Shown here: one piece after another, positions 46,890-56,713 of the stretch
Layout: each line of letters starts with the position of its first letter
Numbering within the stretch: the stretch's first letter is position 1
NCBI RefSeq assembly: GCF_003013405.1
Contig: NZ_PXZL01000020.1
Location: forward strand, 124,001-188,000
Direction: 5' to 3'
DNA: 64,000 nucleotides
DNA from: Brevibacillus formosus
Lineage (GTDB): Bacteria > Bacillota > Bacilli > Brevibacillales > Brevibacillaceae
Notes under the pieces: generated by a model
Database searches by the model: none
What the model was told of the DNA's origin: nothing
What the model saw: only the letters and a program-made list of their open reading frames with translations
Program-made: the position numbers and the translations under genes

Positions 46890-47918
46890 CTATCCAACAA
46901 AATGGTAATGACCCCATGGAGAGCGCTGGAAAATTCGTTCTCCATCGTTTAAAAAGCGTTGGCGATTCGCCATCATTTTGCCTTCCATTTGGATCAGCTG
47001 CATGACGCCCTTCATGTGGTAGCCTGGGCGCTGACTATACAAGCCAGTTACCTCCCGCAAGAAATTATCCGGATAGCGAAGCAATTGATGAACAGCCCAA
47101 ATCTGGGTATCAGATAAATAGTTGACGTTACTATAGGCTTCCATCGCTTCCACAAAGGAATCCATGCGGTACTCTTGCATCAATAGCATACGCGACATCA
47201 ATTGTACAAGGTCAACAAGCTGGAGATCATGACCTACTGTATCAAGGTCAATCAAATAGCAATTGCCTCGCTCCGTAAGCAAAAAATTATGACTCGCCAC
47301 GTCTCTGTGTGCGAGTGTCCCCCTCTCCATGGCTAAAAACATTTCTGGCGTCAAAGGCAGCTTGTAGGCAGATTGCAGCAGTTCGTTGCCATCCCGAAGG
47401 ACGTGATCTGCCTGTTGGGAAATGAGTTGCTCCAGTTTGTTCTGGGGTCCCTTCTGTTCAATCGACCACATCAATCGCTCAAAGTATTCCAAGCGGCTCT
47501 CCCATTTATCTAAAAGAGCCGGTTTTCCTTCATACGCATAGGAATGAGCAATAGGAAACCCCTGAGCTGCGACATGAAAACGGGCCAATGTTTCTGCTGT
47601 TTTTTTAACATCGAAAAGAGAAGCGTTATCTGCTTCATGCCCATCAATCATTTTCATGATGGTGTAATGACGGTCTTCGTATGCAAAAATTTTGGACCCT
47701 TCCTGACTCGCCACATACTGCACCGTATGATGAAAGCCCTTTTGATGTAGTGCATCTGCTAACTCTGTCACCCACACAGCTTTTTCGACCTGCTTATATC
47801 CTTTGAGTATCCAGTGGCCCCGGTCTGTTTTTAACAGGTTGACGTTTCGCTTCGGCTTCACCCCGTAGATTTGACAGCGAAAAGCCTTTTCAATGGTGGA
47901 TAAGATTTCTTTGTTCAT
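46890..47918 (-). CDS. CotS-like spore coat protein (kinase-like fold)
   Basis: A 342-residue protein of the CotS/YsxE/YutH family, related to aminoglycoside phosphotransferases. The kinase-like signatures are present: LAHRDVASHNFLL near 203 (Brenner's motif), IDLDT near 222 (DFG equivalent). The family contains coat proteins, some without activity. It follows the SafA-like gene by 11 bases, so the pair is one operon; B. subtilis ysxE similarly sits behind spoVID, another LysM coat morphogen. Confidence 0.85.
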   Translation of the reverse strand: MNKEILSTIEKAFRCQIYGVKPKRNVNLLKTDRGHWILKGYKQVEKAVWVTELADALHQKGFHHTVQYVASQEGSKIFAYEDRHYTIMKMIDGHEADNASLFDVKKTAETLARFHVAAQGFPIAHSYAYEGKPALLDKWESRLEYFERLMWSIEQKGPQNKLEQLISQQADHVLRDGNELLQSAYKLPLTPEMFLAMERGTLAHRDVASHNFLLTERGNCYLIDLDTVGHDLQLVDLVQLMSRMLLMQEYRMDSFVEAMEAYSNVNYLSDTQIWAVHQLLRYPDNFLREVTGLYSQRPGYHMKGVMQLIQMEGKMMANRQRFLNDGERIFQRSPWGHYHFVG

Positions 47919-47929
47919 CCCATACCCTC

Positions 47930-49573
47930 TCAGTAAGAAGAGGATTCTTCATGCCCATCTCCCCAGTTCGGCCAAACCCCTTGTTCAGGCATGGAAGCCA
48001 TACACGGGGAAGGTGGGAACATCATGTTATTGTGAATCCCCTGTGGAGAACGATTGTACTTGCCCTTTCGGCCTCTGTACTCCGGGACTTCAGAAGAACA
48101 CTCACATGATGATGACTCCACTGGTTCCGGGCACACAGGCTTCTTCGCTCGTGGCCGCTTTAATGGCATGGGTGGAAATGGTGGCGGGCATGGATAAGGA
48201 AACGGCATCGGTCTGATCGGTGGCGGGACAATCGGTCGTCTATTTGGATAAAACGGGCCAATCCACGGGTTTCCGTACGGTGGGCAAGGCGGAAATGGCG
48301 GGAATGGTGGCATGAACGGAGGTGGGAATGGCTGGAATGGACGCACCTGTGGCGATGGCCTGCGGTCTTGCTCTGGACTTACCCTCGTCGATGGCTTTAG
48401 CTTCTGCTGTGGACTCACTTTTGAAGACGGCTTGAGCTGCTGTTGTGGGCTCACTTTTGAAGGTGGCTTGAGCTGCTGTTGTGGGCTCACCTTCGTAGGC
48501 GGCTGCATCGGCCGCAACGGACTCACCCGTGGCGGTGGATAGTTGGGCTGCATCGGTTGCAACGGACTTACCTGTGGTGGTGGGTAGTTCGGCTGCATCG
48601 GTTGTAACGGACTTACCCGTGGCGGTGGATAGTTGGGCTGCATCGGTTGCAATGGACTTACCCGTGGTGGTGGGTAGTTCGGCTGCATCGGTTGCAATGG
48701 ACTTACCCGTGGTGGAGGATAGTTGGGCTGCATCGGTTGCAACGGACTTACCTGTGGCGGTGGATAATTCGGCTGTTGGCAAGGTGGGCAAGCATATGCT
48801 GGCGGTCGTGTAGGCTGTAGTGGCAAGACCTGAGTCGGTGGTCTATATGGAATGTTGGGCACATTTTGATTCGGTGGAATCGCTGGTCGATAAATATACG
48901 GACTCACTCTGGTCGGAGGCGGAGTCGGTATGAGTGGACGTATAGGTACAGGCGGAACAGGAGGCAGCACATTTGGCTTGCCTGAAATGTTCGGTGGTTT
49001 ATACGGTGTTGGCTTTTCAATCGGTTCTGCGGGTTTTTCGATTGGTTTTTCGATTGGCTCTGTGGGTTTTTCAATAGGCTGTGTTGGTGGTGGAGGTGGT
49101 AATGTTGGTGGTGCCGTTGGCCTGACTACCTCTGGTGAAACAGAAGGGACTGGTGGTCTTGGCGTTTCTTTGGGAGGTCTAGGCATCTCCTTGGGTGGTC
49201 TCGTAGGAATGGGAGCTGGCGGTAGAGTAGGTCTGGTCTCCTCCCTGGATTCGATTTCCACCTCTCCTGATTCTTCCGGCTCAATTGGCCGCCTTTCAAT
49301 TTGTTGCGGTACCTCCATCTCTTCCTCTTCCGTAATCGGTCTTTCTTTCACATAAGGGGCCGCCTCACTCATTGGATGCGGGGGCGTCGTTCTTTGCGGT
49401 GGTCGTGGTCGGACAGGAACTTGTTTCGCCGGAATCTTGATTCTCGCTCCTGGATAAATTGTATCGGGAGTTTTTAATTGACTATTAAGGCGTAACAGTT
49501 CTTTGTAATCGACGCCATATCTTTTGGCGATCTTCCACATCGTATCGCCTTTTTGGACGATGTGTATTCTCAA
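47930..49573 (-). CDS. safA: LysM spore coat morphogenetic protein (SafA-like)
   Basis: A 547-residue protein with one N-terminal LysM domain (IHIVQKGDTMWKIAKRYGV, ending IYPGARIKIP) that should bind peptidoglycan of the spore cortex, then a very proline-rich remainder. The middle has six 15-residue units of the form PNYPPPxVSPLxPMQ, then four 12-residue units PxxKVSPQQxLK, and a C-terminal region with PPFPPFPPCPPYGN. TTG 49573 follows GGAGG; the frame is open further upstream without support. SafA of B. subtilis guides inner-coat assembly. A terminator follows the downstream cotS-like gene? none found. Confidence 0.85.
   Translation of the reverse strand: MRIHIVQKGDTMWKIAKRYGVDYKELLRLNSQLKTPDTIYPGARIKIPAKQVPVRPRPPQRTTPPHPMSEAAPYVKERPITEEEEMEVPQQIERRPIEPEESGEVEIESREETRPTLPPAPIPTRPPKEMPRPPKETPRPPVPSVSPEVVRPTAPPTLPPPPPTQPIEKPTEPIEKPIEKPAEPIEKPTPYKPPNISGKPNVLPPVPPVPIRPLIPTPPPTRVSPYIYRPAIPPNQNVPNIPYRPPTQVLPLQPTRPPAYACPPCQQPNYPPPQVSPLQPMQPNYPPPRVSPLQPMQPNYPPPRVSPLQPMQPNYPPPRVSPLQPMQPNYPPPQVSPLQPMQPNYPPPRVSPLRPMQPPTKVSPQQQLKPPSKVSPQQQLKPSSKVSPQQKLKPSTRVSPEQDRRPSPQVRPFQPFPPPFMPPFPPFPPCPPYGNPWIGPFYPNRRPIVPPPIRPMPFPYPCPPPFPPMPLKRPRAKKPVCPEPVESSSCECSSEVPEYRGRKGKYNRSPQGIHNNMMFPPSPCMASMPEQGVWPNWGDGHEESSSY
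48357..48780 (-). repeat. Tandem repeats within safA
   Basis: Six 45-bp units (about 48505-48776) and four 36-bp units (about 48360-48504). They are in frame and code for PNYPPPxVSPLxPMQ and PxxKVSPQQxLK motifs. Units differ mainly at third codon positions and an R/Q exchange, a pattern of selected coding repeats prone to copy-number change. Confidence 0.85.
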
Positions 49574-49669
49574 TGTTTTTCTCCTCCCTTGCACCAAACT
49601 CCCTAACATCGTATGCAGTCATGGGCGTTTTGCTCCTTGGCGCCATTCCTTTGTTGGGAGAGAGTAGAA

Positions 49670-49703
49670 AAAGAAAAAACCAATCCCTCTAGGAATTGGT
49701 CTG
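49670..49703 (-). terminator. Terminator of pheA; its stop lies in the loop
   Basis: Minus-strand hairpin ACCAATTCCT...AGGGATTGGT followed by TTTTTT. The pheA stop codon (49689-49691) is in the loop. Confidence 0.8.
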
Positions 49704-50552
49704 ATGAATATAAAATGGATACGTCCCGAGCTGACGAACTTGACAACCAATGGCTTCAATCTCCGCAAACGCTCCTGGCAACAAGACATCGTCCATCTTC
49801 TGCTCAATGTCGATGACAAAATAATAGCTTCCGAGTGCTTTCTTCGTCGGACGTGATTCAATGCGAGACAAGTTGACCTTCCTCCAAGCAAAAGCAGCCA
49901 GCACTTGATACAATGCTCCCGGGAAATCTTCCGGCAGCGTGACCAGTATCGTCGTCTTTTCCTTACGGGAAACCGGCAGATCAAGACTTTCCAGACCGAC
50001 GAGGACAAATCGCGTGTAGTTATTCGAATAATCTTGAATTTGTTCACGCGCAAATTCCAATGGATAGATCTCTACATTTAATCGAGTACCAACAGCAGCC
50101 CACGGCTCTTCTGGGTGCTCACTCACCATTTTTGCAGCCAATGCCGTACTGTTTACCGTTTCGATCGCTGCTTCCGGCAAATTCTCACGCAAAAAGTTGT
50201 GGCTTTGTGCAATCGCTTGAGGATGTGACAGCACTCTCGTAATCGCGGACAAAGGCAATGGGTGCTCTCTTTTTGCCACCAGCAGGTTTTGCGTAATCGG
50301 CAGTGCGAGCTCCGCCAAAATGGGCAGATCTACTTCGTGAATGAGCCAATCCAGTGTAGAATTGACCGTTCCTTCAATGGAGTTTTCCATTGGTACGACA
50401 CCATATGCCACTTCCTTTTTGGATACAGCGTCTAGTACTTCAATAATACTTGGGTACGGAACGAAAGACAGCTTTTGTCCGAGCGACAATATCCTCGCTG
50501 CTTCTTCGGTAAACGTTCCACGCGGTCCTAGAAAAGCAAGTTTCTTCTCCAT
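49689..50552 (-). CDS. pheA: Prephenate dehydratase
   Basis: A 287-residue PheA that turns prephenate into phenylpyruvate. Opening KLAFLGPRGTFTEEAARIL, TVNSTLDWL near 65, and a C-terminal ACT domain whose ESRPTKKALGSYYFVIDI (near 230) is the phenylalanine-binding motif (ESRP), so feedback control by phenylalanine is expected. Follows thrB by 22 bases. Confidence 0.95.
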   Translation of the reverse strand: MEKKLAFLGPRGTFTEEAARILSLGQKLSFVPYPSIIEVLDAVSKKEVAYGVVPMENSIEGTVNSTLDWLIHEVDLPILAELALPITQNLLVAKREHPLPLSAITRVLSHPQAIAQSHNFLRENLPEAAIETVNSTALAAKMVSEHPEEPWAAVGTRLNVEIYPLEFAREQIQDYSNNYTRFVLVGLESLDLPVSRKEKTTILVTLPEDFPGALYQVLAAFAWRKVNLSRIESRPTKKALGSYYFVIDIEQKMDDVLLPGAFAEIEAIGCQVRQLGTYPFYIHQTNS

Positions 50553-50574
50553 GGCTACTCCTATCCACTATAGT

Positions 50575-51504
50575 CTATCTCTGATGGATTTCTACCTGTA
50601 CGCCATTTTCGTCCGGTTGCAAGATCATCACGCGGTACGAGATGTCGTGCCCTTTCATCACTCTGTCCACAAATGCACGTAGCTTCTCTAATTTTTCATC
50701 CGAAGAGAAGAAACAGAGAATCGTCGGTCCAGCGCCGCTTAAAGCAGCCCCCAGTGCCCCGTGTTCAGTCGCTTTGTCCAGGATTTCGTCCAAGCCAGGT
50801 ACAAGCTTTGCTCGATACGGCTGATGCAGCCGATCCGACATTGCCCTTCCCATCAGGTCGAGTCTGCCCTGTGCTAGTGCAGCAACTAGCAAACTACTAT
50901 GACCCACATTATATACAACATCCTCTCTGCTGTACACCTGTGGCAAGACGTTCCGCGCTTTTTCTGTCGACAACATGAATTCTGGGATCACGACGAGAGT
51001 TTGCAACCCCGCTGGAGCAGAAAACCGCACATAAGGAATGGGGTCCCCTGGTTTTTCAGGCATCGTCGCAACAATGATGCCGCCAAACATCGAAGCTCCT
51101 GCGTTATCCGGATGCCCTTCCAGGCGTGTTGCCTTTTCAAACAATTGCTCACGCGTAAATGGTTCGCCAGCGAGATGGTTGGCCGCTACAAGTGCACCGA
51201 CAATCGCAGCGGCACTGCTCCCCAATCCTCTCGTCAGGGGGGCCTCACTGGAAGCACGGATCGCGAGCTCAGGAATAGCGAGACCAGCGTCTTGAAACAA
51301 TCCCGCCGCAACCTTGTAAAGAAGATTGTTTTTGTCCGTCGGTGTTCCTTGTAGCTCCTTGCCCATCATCTCTACTGTCGTATGATCACTGATTTCCATT
51401 TCTACGACAGAATACAACTGGAAAGCCATGCCCAGCGCATCGAATCCCGGTCCCAGATTCGCTGTCGTTGCCGGTATGGTTACTTTTACACGCCGTCCAT
51501 TCAT
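50575..51504 (-). CDS. thrB: Homoserine kinase
   Basis: GHMP kinase of 309 residues that phosphorylates homoserine. [12 protein letters not shown] near 20, the ATP-binding [16 protein letters not shown] near 88, and [14 protein letters not shown] near 255. Overlaps thrC by four bases (ATGA), translationally coupled. Confidence 0.96.
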   Translation of the reverse strand: MNGRRVKVTIPATTANLGPGFDALGMAFQLYSVVEMEISDHTTVEMMGKELQGTPTDKNNLLYKVAAGLFQDAGLAIPELAIRASSEAPLTRGLGSSAAAIVGALVAANHLAGEPFTREQLFEKATRLEGHPDNAGASMFGGIIVATMPEKPGDPIPYVRFSAPAGLQTLVVIPEFMLSTEKARNVLPQVYSREDVVYNVGHSSLLVAALAQGRLDLMGRAMSDRLHQPYRAKLVPGLDEILDKATEHGALGAALSGAGPTILCFFSSDEKLEKLRAFVDRVMKGHDISYRVMILQPDENGVQVEIHQR

Positions 51505-52583
51505 GATACAAATTCTCTCCCACTTTGACGAACCAGCTCCATCACAGCTTCATGTGTCGCCGGAACAGAACGCGGCTCTTCACCTACCAGCTTCAAAGCG
51601 ATATTAGGATCTTTTAGTCCGTTTCCAGTCAATACGCACACGATCTGGCTGCCAGATTGGAGCCTTCCAGCTTCATGCAGCTTGATAATACCAGCCAGCG
51701 ATGCTGCCGAGGCAGGCTCACAAAACACACCTTCACTCTTTGCCAGCAAATGATAGGCATGCAAAATTTCTTCGTCCGTTACACTATCGACGAGACCGCT
51801 TGATTTCGAAATGGCATTCAAAGCGCCATCCTTGCTCGCCGGGTTGCCAATGCGAATAGCTGTCGCAATCGTTTCAGGGTTGGCTACCGGTTCGCCATGA
51901 ACCAACGGCGCTGCTCCCGCTGCCTGGAATCCGTACATCTTAGGCAAGCGGCTCGATTTTTTGGCTGCAAAATATTCTTCGAAGCCCTTCCAGTATGCTG
52001 TAATGTTACCTGCGTTGCCAACTGGAATGGCCAATATGTCAGGTGCGTCCGTCAACGCATCGCACACTTCAAATGCCGCAGTCTTTTGTCCTTCAATCCG
52101 ATAAGGGTTTACGGAATTCACCAGTGTAATCGGCTCTTTCGCTGTTATTTCGCGAACGATATCCAGTGCTTCATCAAAATTACCATCAATCGCGATGACT
52201 TCTGCACCATAGGCGATAGCCTGTGCCAGCTTGCCCAGTGCGATATTGCCGTTCGGGATCAGGACAATGCAGCGCAATCCTGAGCGTGCCGCATACGCCG
52301 CAGCTGCTGCTGATGTATTCCCCGTCGAAGCGCACATGATTGTGTTGCTTCCCTCTTCTACCGCTTTCGCTACAGCCATGACCATGCCTCTATCTTTGAA
52401 AGAGCCGGTCGGATTAAGCCCCTCGTATTTGATGTACAGCTCCACCCCCAATTGTTTGGATAGGTTCGGGGCATGGATCAGGGGAGTGTTTCCTTCATGC
52501 AAGCTGACCAGCGGAGTTTTTTCTGTAATCGGGAGAAATTCCCGGTAACGTGCCAAGATGCCAGACTGTCGATTAAAAGCCAT
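51501..52583 (-). CDS. thrC: Threonine synthase
   Basis: PLP enzyme of 360 residues that makes threonine from O-phosphohomoserine. Lysine motif [11 protein letters not shown] near 57 and [12 protein letters not shown] region near 163, PLP phosphate loop [12 protein letters not shown] near 187. Type 1 (short, Bacillus-like) threonine synthase. Its start codon overlaps the hom stop by one base. Confidence 0.96.
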   Translation of the reverse strand: MAFNRQSGILARYREFLPITEKTPLVSLHEGNTPLIHAPNLSKQLGVELYIKYEGLNPTGSFKDRGMVMAVAKAVEEGSNTIMCASTGNTSAAAAAYAARSGLRCIVLIPNGNIALGKLAQAIAYGAEVIAIDGNFDEALDIVREITAKEPITLVNSVNPYRIEGQKTAAFEVCDALTDAPDILAIPVGNAGNITAYWKGFEEYFAAKKSSRLPKMYGFQAAGAAPLVHGEPVANPETIATAIRIGNPASKDGALNAISKSSGLVDSVTDEEILHAYHLLAKSEGVFCEPASAASLAGIIKLHEAGRLQSGSQIVCVLTGNGLKDPNIALKLVGEEPRSVPATHEAVMELVRQSGREFVS

Positions 52584-53884
52584 TATTTGTCTCCCCCTTC
52601 TACACGGTAGCAGCTCTGCACAGTTGATACGATATCCATCTGTTCCATGTAAGCCAGGACCGCATCCATGTCACTTTTTGAGGACATGTGTGTAATCATG
52701 ATAATCTCTGCTTCCCGTCCGTTGTTGAACGGTTGCTGGATGACCTGCTCAAGAGAAATATTTTTGTCAGCCAACAGCTGTGTGATTTGAGCAAGAACAC
52801 CGCGTTTATCTGCAACTACGATACGCAGGAAGTATTTCGAGAATTTTTCGCTGTCTTCTTTCAGTACTTTTTCTTTGTATGGAGCAACCATTCCGCGTCC
52901 ATTCACTCCTAGCTTTCTGTTTTTGACGACAGTGACTAGGTCAGACACAACAGCGGTAGCAGTCGGCAATTCACCTGCGCCCGGCCCGTAAAACATCGTT
53001 TCTCCTACCGCTTCCCCATGTACGTACACAGCATTAAAGACGCCATTTACGGAAGCGAGTGGATGAGATTTCGGAACCAGAGTCGGCTGCACACTCACCT
53101 CAATCGCCTCTTCGTCACGACGAGCCAATCCGAGCAGCTTGATTTCATAGCCCAGTTGCTTGCCATAGGCGATATCTTCCTTGCTCACGGAACTGATCCC
53201 TTTTACATCCACATCTTCGAGCTTCATCGGTACACGGAAGCCCAACGTTGCCAGAATCGCCATTTTGCGGGCGGCATCAAAGCCCTCCACATCGGAGGTT
53301 GGGTCCTGCTCCGCATAGCCCAGTGCTTGCGCTTCTTTCAATACCTCGCTATATTCTGCGCCCTCTTGACTCATTTTGGTCATGATGTAGTTGGTCGTCC
53401 CGTTGACAATCCCCATCATTTTCGCAATACGGTCTGAGGAGAACCCTTCTACTAATGCGCGCAGGATCGGTATTCCACCTGCCACACTTGCCTCGTAGAA
53501 AACGTCACAGCCCTTTTCTTGTGCCTTCTCTAAAATTTCTGCTCCGTGCAACGCCATCAGATCTTTGTTGGCTGTTACTACGTGCTTGCCTCGTTCGAGT
53601 GCACCCAAAATGTATTCTTTTGCAGGGTGAATGCCGCCAATCACTTCTACGATGACTTCAATTTCTGGATCATCCAAAAGACTAGCAGGGTCAGTGGTCA
53701 GCACACCCTCCATGGATGAAATATTGCGAGATTTTTCCGCGTCCTGAACCAGAATACGGGACACCTCAATACTGAGTCCGGTTTGCTTTTGCAAATCCTC
53801 CTGATGTGCTTGAATAATGCGTACGACACCAGTCCCGACTGTTCCAAATCCCATTAATCCCAATTTAATGCTCTGCTTCTCCAT
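52583..53884 (-). CDS. hom: Homoserine dehydrogenase
   Basis: A 433-residue enzyme that reduces aspartate semialdehyde to homoserine. NAD(P)-binding [15 protein letters not shown] near 10, [11 protein letters not shown] near 180, and a C-terminal ACT domain ([19 protein letters not shown] near 345) for threonine control. Follows pheB by 34 bases; the order hom-thrC-thrB is the classical one. Confidence 0.96.
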   Translation of the reverse strand: MEKQSIKLGLMGFGTVGTGVVRIIQAHQEDLQKQTGLSIEVSRILVQDAEKSRNISSMEGVLTTDPASLLDDPEIEVIVEVIGGIHPAKEYILGALERGKHVVTANKDLMALHGAEILEKAQEKGCDVFYEASVAGGIPILRALVEGFSSDRIAKMMGIVNGTTNYIMTKMSQEGAEYSEVLKEAQALGYAEQDPTSDVEGFDAARKMAILATLGFRVPMKLEDVDVKGISSVSKEDIAYGKQLGYEIKLLGLARRDEEAIEVSVQPTLVPKSHPLASVNGVFNAVYVHGEAVGETMFYGPGAGELPTATAVVSDLVTVVKNRKLGVNGRGMVAPYKEKVLKEDSEKFSKYFLRIVVADKRGVLAQITQLLADKNISLEQVIQQPFNNGREAEIIMITHMSSKSDMDAVLAYMEQMDIVSTVQSCYRVEGGDK

Positions 53885-53918
53885 TTCTCTCTCCCCTGCC
53901 TTTTTTTGATTTTTTTGC

Positions 53919-54362
53919 TTAGCCTCTACCGACGATCATCGCTTTGCGAACGCCTGGGATTAGCTGCAAGTTATCCAAAAACTCCGTGCTAGATACGCGA
54001 AGATTAGCCATATCGACTGACATGGATATCGTAGCAATCCCTTGAAGTGGAATCGTCTGATTGATGGTCAATACGTTTCCACCTTGATCTGCTACATAGG
54101 TGAGCACTTTGGACAAGTAACCTGACATGTGATCCAAAGAGAAAGTAAATGTCATAATTTTTTCGCTCATCATCGCATTGAACGGAAAAATGCCATCTTT
54201 GTACTTATAAAAAGCACTACGGCTCAATCCCACCCGTTCAACCGCTTCATTCACGGTATCCACTTCGCCAGATTCCAGCATCTTCTTGGCTTCAATCGTT
54301 TTGGCAATCGATTCTGGCAGGATGTCAGATCGAATCAAGTAGAATTTTTCTTCCTTTTTCAC
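53919..54362 (-). CDS. pheB: ACT domain protein PheB (UPF0735)
   Basis: A 147-residue protein with a helical N-terminal part (VNEAVERVGLSRSAFYKYKDG looks like a helix-turn-helix) and a C-terminal ACT domain (YVADQGGNVLTINQTIPLQG). UPF0735 proteins usually lie near pheA. GTG 54362 follows GGAGGACACAGCGC. A regulatory role in phenylalanine or threonine supply is plausible but unproven; it leads the amino-acid operon here. Confidence 0.9.
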   Translation of the reverse strand: MKKEEKFYLIRSDILPESIAKTIEAKKMLESGEVDTVNEAVERVGLSRSAFYKYKDGIFPFNAMMSEKIMTFTFSLDHMSGYLSKVLTYVADQGGNVLTINQTIPLQGIATISMSVDMANLRVSSTEFLDNLQLIPGVRKAMIVGRG

Positions 54363-54407
54363 GCGCTGTGTCCTCCTGAGAAAAACAGTTGTTTCTTCAT
54401 AGAGGAC

Positions 54408-54436
54408 ATTATAACGGAAAGCATGGAATGTGACAA
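54408..54436 (-). promoter_or_regulatory. Promoter of the pheB-hom-thrCB-pheA operon
   Basis: TTGTCA (54431-54436) and TATAAT (54408-54413) on the minus strand with a 17-base spacer, 45 bases upstream of the pheB start codon. Confidence 0.78.
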
Positions 54437-54547
54437 TCCTTATCCGTCACTTTTTTTCATCGGATCATATTTGGTTTACTTTGATTACATGAGGGGAAGC
54501 TTCTTCGCGCACAATAATGCGTATCGTATGGAGGAGGTGAAAGACAA

Positions 54548-54700
54548 ATGGCCGGACGTGGAAAATCAGATAAATCGGAGCGCCGTAACAATCACCCAGC
54601 GGGTAAGCCAAGCAGTCTCGATCAGTTTGGCAATGACATGCGTGGCAAAAAGATGGCTCAATCCCCAAATGTGATTGAAGATCCGAACGGCAACGGATAA
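54548..54700 (+). CDS. Small hydrophilic protein with SERxxNHP motif
   Basis: A 50-residue frame from ATG 54548 to TAA 54700 with an ideal ribosome binding site (GGAGGAGGTG, seven bases away) and a strong terminator. It is polar and basic near the N-terminus (GKSDKSERRNNHPAGK) and ends EDPNGNG. The DKSERRNNHP part resembles NKRSERGRNHP of the gene at 11217. No known family recognised. It is divergent from pheB. Confidence 0.72.
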   Translation: MAGRGKSDKSERRNNHPAGKPSSLDQFGNDMRGKKMAQSPNVIEDPNGNG

Positions 54701-54708
54701 ACAAACAC

Positions 54709-54742
54709 AAAAAACCCGGGCATCATGATCCCGGGTTTTCCT
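54709..54742. terminator. Bidirectional terminator
   Basis: Perfect hairpin AAAACCCGGG-ATCATGAT-CCCGGGTTTT (allowing for loop ends) between the small gene and ndh; T tails on both strands. Confidence 0.88.
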
Positions 54743-54759
54743 AATTCGATTAGATTCGA

Positions 54760-55938
54760 TTAGTATGCCAAAGAGGATAGACCGTTGATATGAGTCAAGT
54801 AGCGAACGTTACTTGCTTCTTTCATCAAGGTTGCTGGCAAGCCTTTCAACTTCAGTTGGCTTGCACCAATTGTTCCAATCGCGTCTTTACGGCCCAGGCT
54901 ACCCAATGTACCGGAGAATACTGGTTTGAAGGTATCCATTTTGGTGCCGTTGAAGTGTGCAAAGAGATTGTATCCAACAACCTCACCCATTTGCCATGCC
55001 AATTGCGCAGTTGGAGGGAATGGACGACCTTCTGGCCCCATTACGACCGCACTGTCACCTGCAAGGAATACATCAGGGTGAGAAGTGGATTGCAGGAATT
55101 CTGTAACAGTTGCACGTCCGCGGTTTACTTCCACGCCACACTCAGCTACTACGCGATTCCCTTGTACGCCACCTGTCCATACCATTGTTTTGGTTTCAAT
55201 GGTACCGCCATCTTTCAGGCAAACCGTGGTTTCTTTCATTTCCGTTACAGGTACGCCTGTCAGGAATTGAACACGGCGTTTTTCCAAGCTCGTTTTCGCA
55301 CGCTCAACCAGGTCAGGAGCAAAACCAGCCAAAATGGAAGGACCTGCTTCTACGCAGTAGATGGATACGTCTGCAAAGTCTACGCCGTGTTTGTGGCACA
55401 GATTTGGCAACATATCAGCGAATTCCCCAACCAGCTCGATACCTGTCAGACCGCCACCACCTACAACGAAGGTAACATCTGCTTTATTTTTGCTCGTCTT
55501 GTATTCAATCACGCGCTCTTCGAGGTGTGCACGCAGACGATTTGCTTCTTCTACAGACTTCAGTGTAAAGCTGTACTCTTGCAGACCCGGGATTCCGAAG
55601 AATGCGGTTTCACTTCCCAGCGCAATTACCAAAGCATCGTATTTGATGGACTCGCCGCTCGCCAGTGTTACGCGTTGGGAATCGAGACCAATATTTTCTA
55701 CCGTGTCTACCACGAGGTTAATCTCTTTGCCACGCAGCAATCTTTCCAGAGGGAGCGCCACGTTTTGTTCAGACAGGTTTCCTACTGCCAAGCGGTGCAG
55801 TTCCGTAATGATTTGGTGAGTAGGAAAACGGTTTACCACCGTGATCGACGCTTCTTCAGCCGTCATGTATTTACGTGCAGTCAATGCGCTGAGCAAACCG
55901 CCATAACCGCCGCCTAGAATCAGAATATGCTTCGCCAT
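54760..55938 (-). CDS. ndh: Type II NADH dehydrogenase
   Basis: A 392-residue FAD enzyme that passes electrons from NADH to menaquinone without pumping protons. FAD motif ILGGGYGGLLSALTA near 5, NAD motif FVVGGGGLTGIELVGEF near 160, and FLAGDSAVVMG near 293. ATG 55938 is seven bases behind GGAGG. It follows a DUF1641 gene, the same pair as B. subtilis yjlC-ndh (Rex-controlled), and two Rex-like sites lie upstream. Confidence 0.94.
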   Translation of the reverse strand: MAKHILILGGGYGGLLSALTARKYMTAEEASITVVNRFPTHQIITELHRLAVGNLSEQNVALPLERLLRGKEINLVVDTVENIGLDSQRVTLASGESIKYDALVIALGSETAFFGIPGLQEYSFTLKSVEEANRLRAHLEERVIEYKTSKNKADVTFVVGGGGLTGIELVGEFADMLPNLCHKHGVDFADVSIYCVEAGPSILAGFAPDLVERAKTSLEKRRVQFLTGVPVTEMKETTVCLKDGGTIETKTMVWTGGVQGNRVVAECGVEVNRGRATVTEFLQSTSHPDVFLAGDSAVVMGPEGRPFPPTAQLAWQMGEVVGYNLFAHFNGTKMDTFKPVFSGTLGSLGRKDAIGTIGASQLKLKGLPATLMKEASNVRYLTHINGLSSLAY

Positions 55939-55981
55939 GCCCAATCCTCCGTCCTTGTCTTACATCCAAGTAATAAAAATA

Positions 55982-56437
55982 CTAACGTTTTTGTTGTTGA
56001 CGTTCTGCTGTTACTTCCAAGAATGCTTGTGCGAAACGCAATGTTTTTTGTACTTGCGGATCTTTGAGCATTTTGAGAATACCGAACAAACCGATCGTAG
56101 ACTCTTCTACATGAACACGGTCATTGGCTTCAATGGCTGCTTGCGCAATACCTTTCGCTTTGTCAGAGATCGGTTTTACGAACTCTTCCATTCCGCCTTT
56201 AATGTCGTCGATCAATACATGATCATTTGCTACCGTTTGTACCAAATCATAGGTTTTGGTCAAAAGAGTTGTCAGTTCCGCCAATTTAGGCAGGTTTGCC
56301 ACCAATACGTTGAGTGACTCTTGGATTTCTGGTTTCATCAACTGATCGAGTACATCTTGTTGCTGCGCTGGCGCCAGAGTAGCAGTGCTTGCTACTTCAG
56401 CAGCAGCTTGAGCTTGTTGCGTAGTTGTTTGAGACAT
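55982..56437 (-). CDS. yjlC: DUF1641 protein (YjlC-like)
   Basis: A 151-residue soluble helical protein of the DUF1641 family: LMKPEIQESLNVLVANLPKLAELT near 35, an acidic middle, and GLFGILKMLKDPQVQKTLRF near 112 (family motif). The N-terminus is rich in alanine and glutamine. DUF1641 proteins are also linked to formate dehydrogenase genes; here the partner is ndh, 43 bases downstream. ATG 56437 follows AAAGGAGGAC. The open frame extends 38 codons upstream without support. Confidence 0.87.
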   Translation of the reverse strand: MSQTTTQQAQAAAEVASTATLAPAQQQDVLDQLMKPEIQESLNVLVANLPKLAELTTLLTKTYDLVQTVANDHVLIDDIKGGMEEFVKPISDKAKGIAQAAIEANDRVHVEESTIGLFGILKMLKDPQVQKTLRFAQAFLEVTAERQQQKR

Positions 56438-56542
56438 AAAAAAAACGTCCTCCTTTGCTTTGGAATAGAGGCCTTTCATTCTCGATGCCTGTTCATACGA
56501 GTAACGGCCGCTATTCTCCCTTGAAATCCGGTAAAAAATTGT

Positions 56543-56560
56543 TTGTAACATTTTTCACAA
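56543..56560 (-). promoter_or_regulatory. Candidate Rex operator 1
   Basis: Plus strand TTGTAACATTTTTCACAA against the Rex consensus TTGTGAANNNNTTCACAA: 16 of 18 specified and spacer positions fit, with the right half perfect. 106 bases ahead of the yjlC start. Confidence 0.6.
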
Positions 56561-56591
56561 AGTAAAGCAGACAACGGATTCGAATAATAAA

Positions 56592-56609
56592 AAGTGAATG
56601 ATTTCACAA
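56592..56609 (-). promoter_or_regulatory. Candidate Rex operator 2
   Basis: Minus strand TTGTGAAATCATTCACTT: the left half is perfect and the right half differs from TTCACAA in two bases. A weak -10-like TATTAT follows at about 56585. Rex represses when NADH is low relative to NAD+, as known for ndh of B. subtilis. Confidence 0.65.
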
Positions 56610-56713
56610 GTATTTATTCAGGAAAGCGTACACAACAAATCATAAAGTGAACAGGCACGATTTAGAACTCTATGTACTCTACTATATACCTTCTTCACAG
56701 GAACATCAAAGGA

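Noticed and set aside
45122..46945. 607-codon frame on the minus strand over the 5'-nucleotidase gene
   Set aside because: It is the antisense of a strongly codon-biased gene, which produces long accidental frames; no ribosome binding site or domain.
48357..48780. Short regular repeats that look like a CRISPR array
   Set aside because: The units are in frame, abut one another without spacers and code for proline-rich protein; no cas genes.
54790..55917. 375-codon plus-strand frame over ndh
   Set aside because: Antisense to ndh, cysteine- and phenylalanine-rich without domain, and no ribosome binding site.
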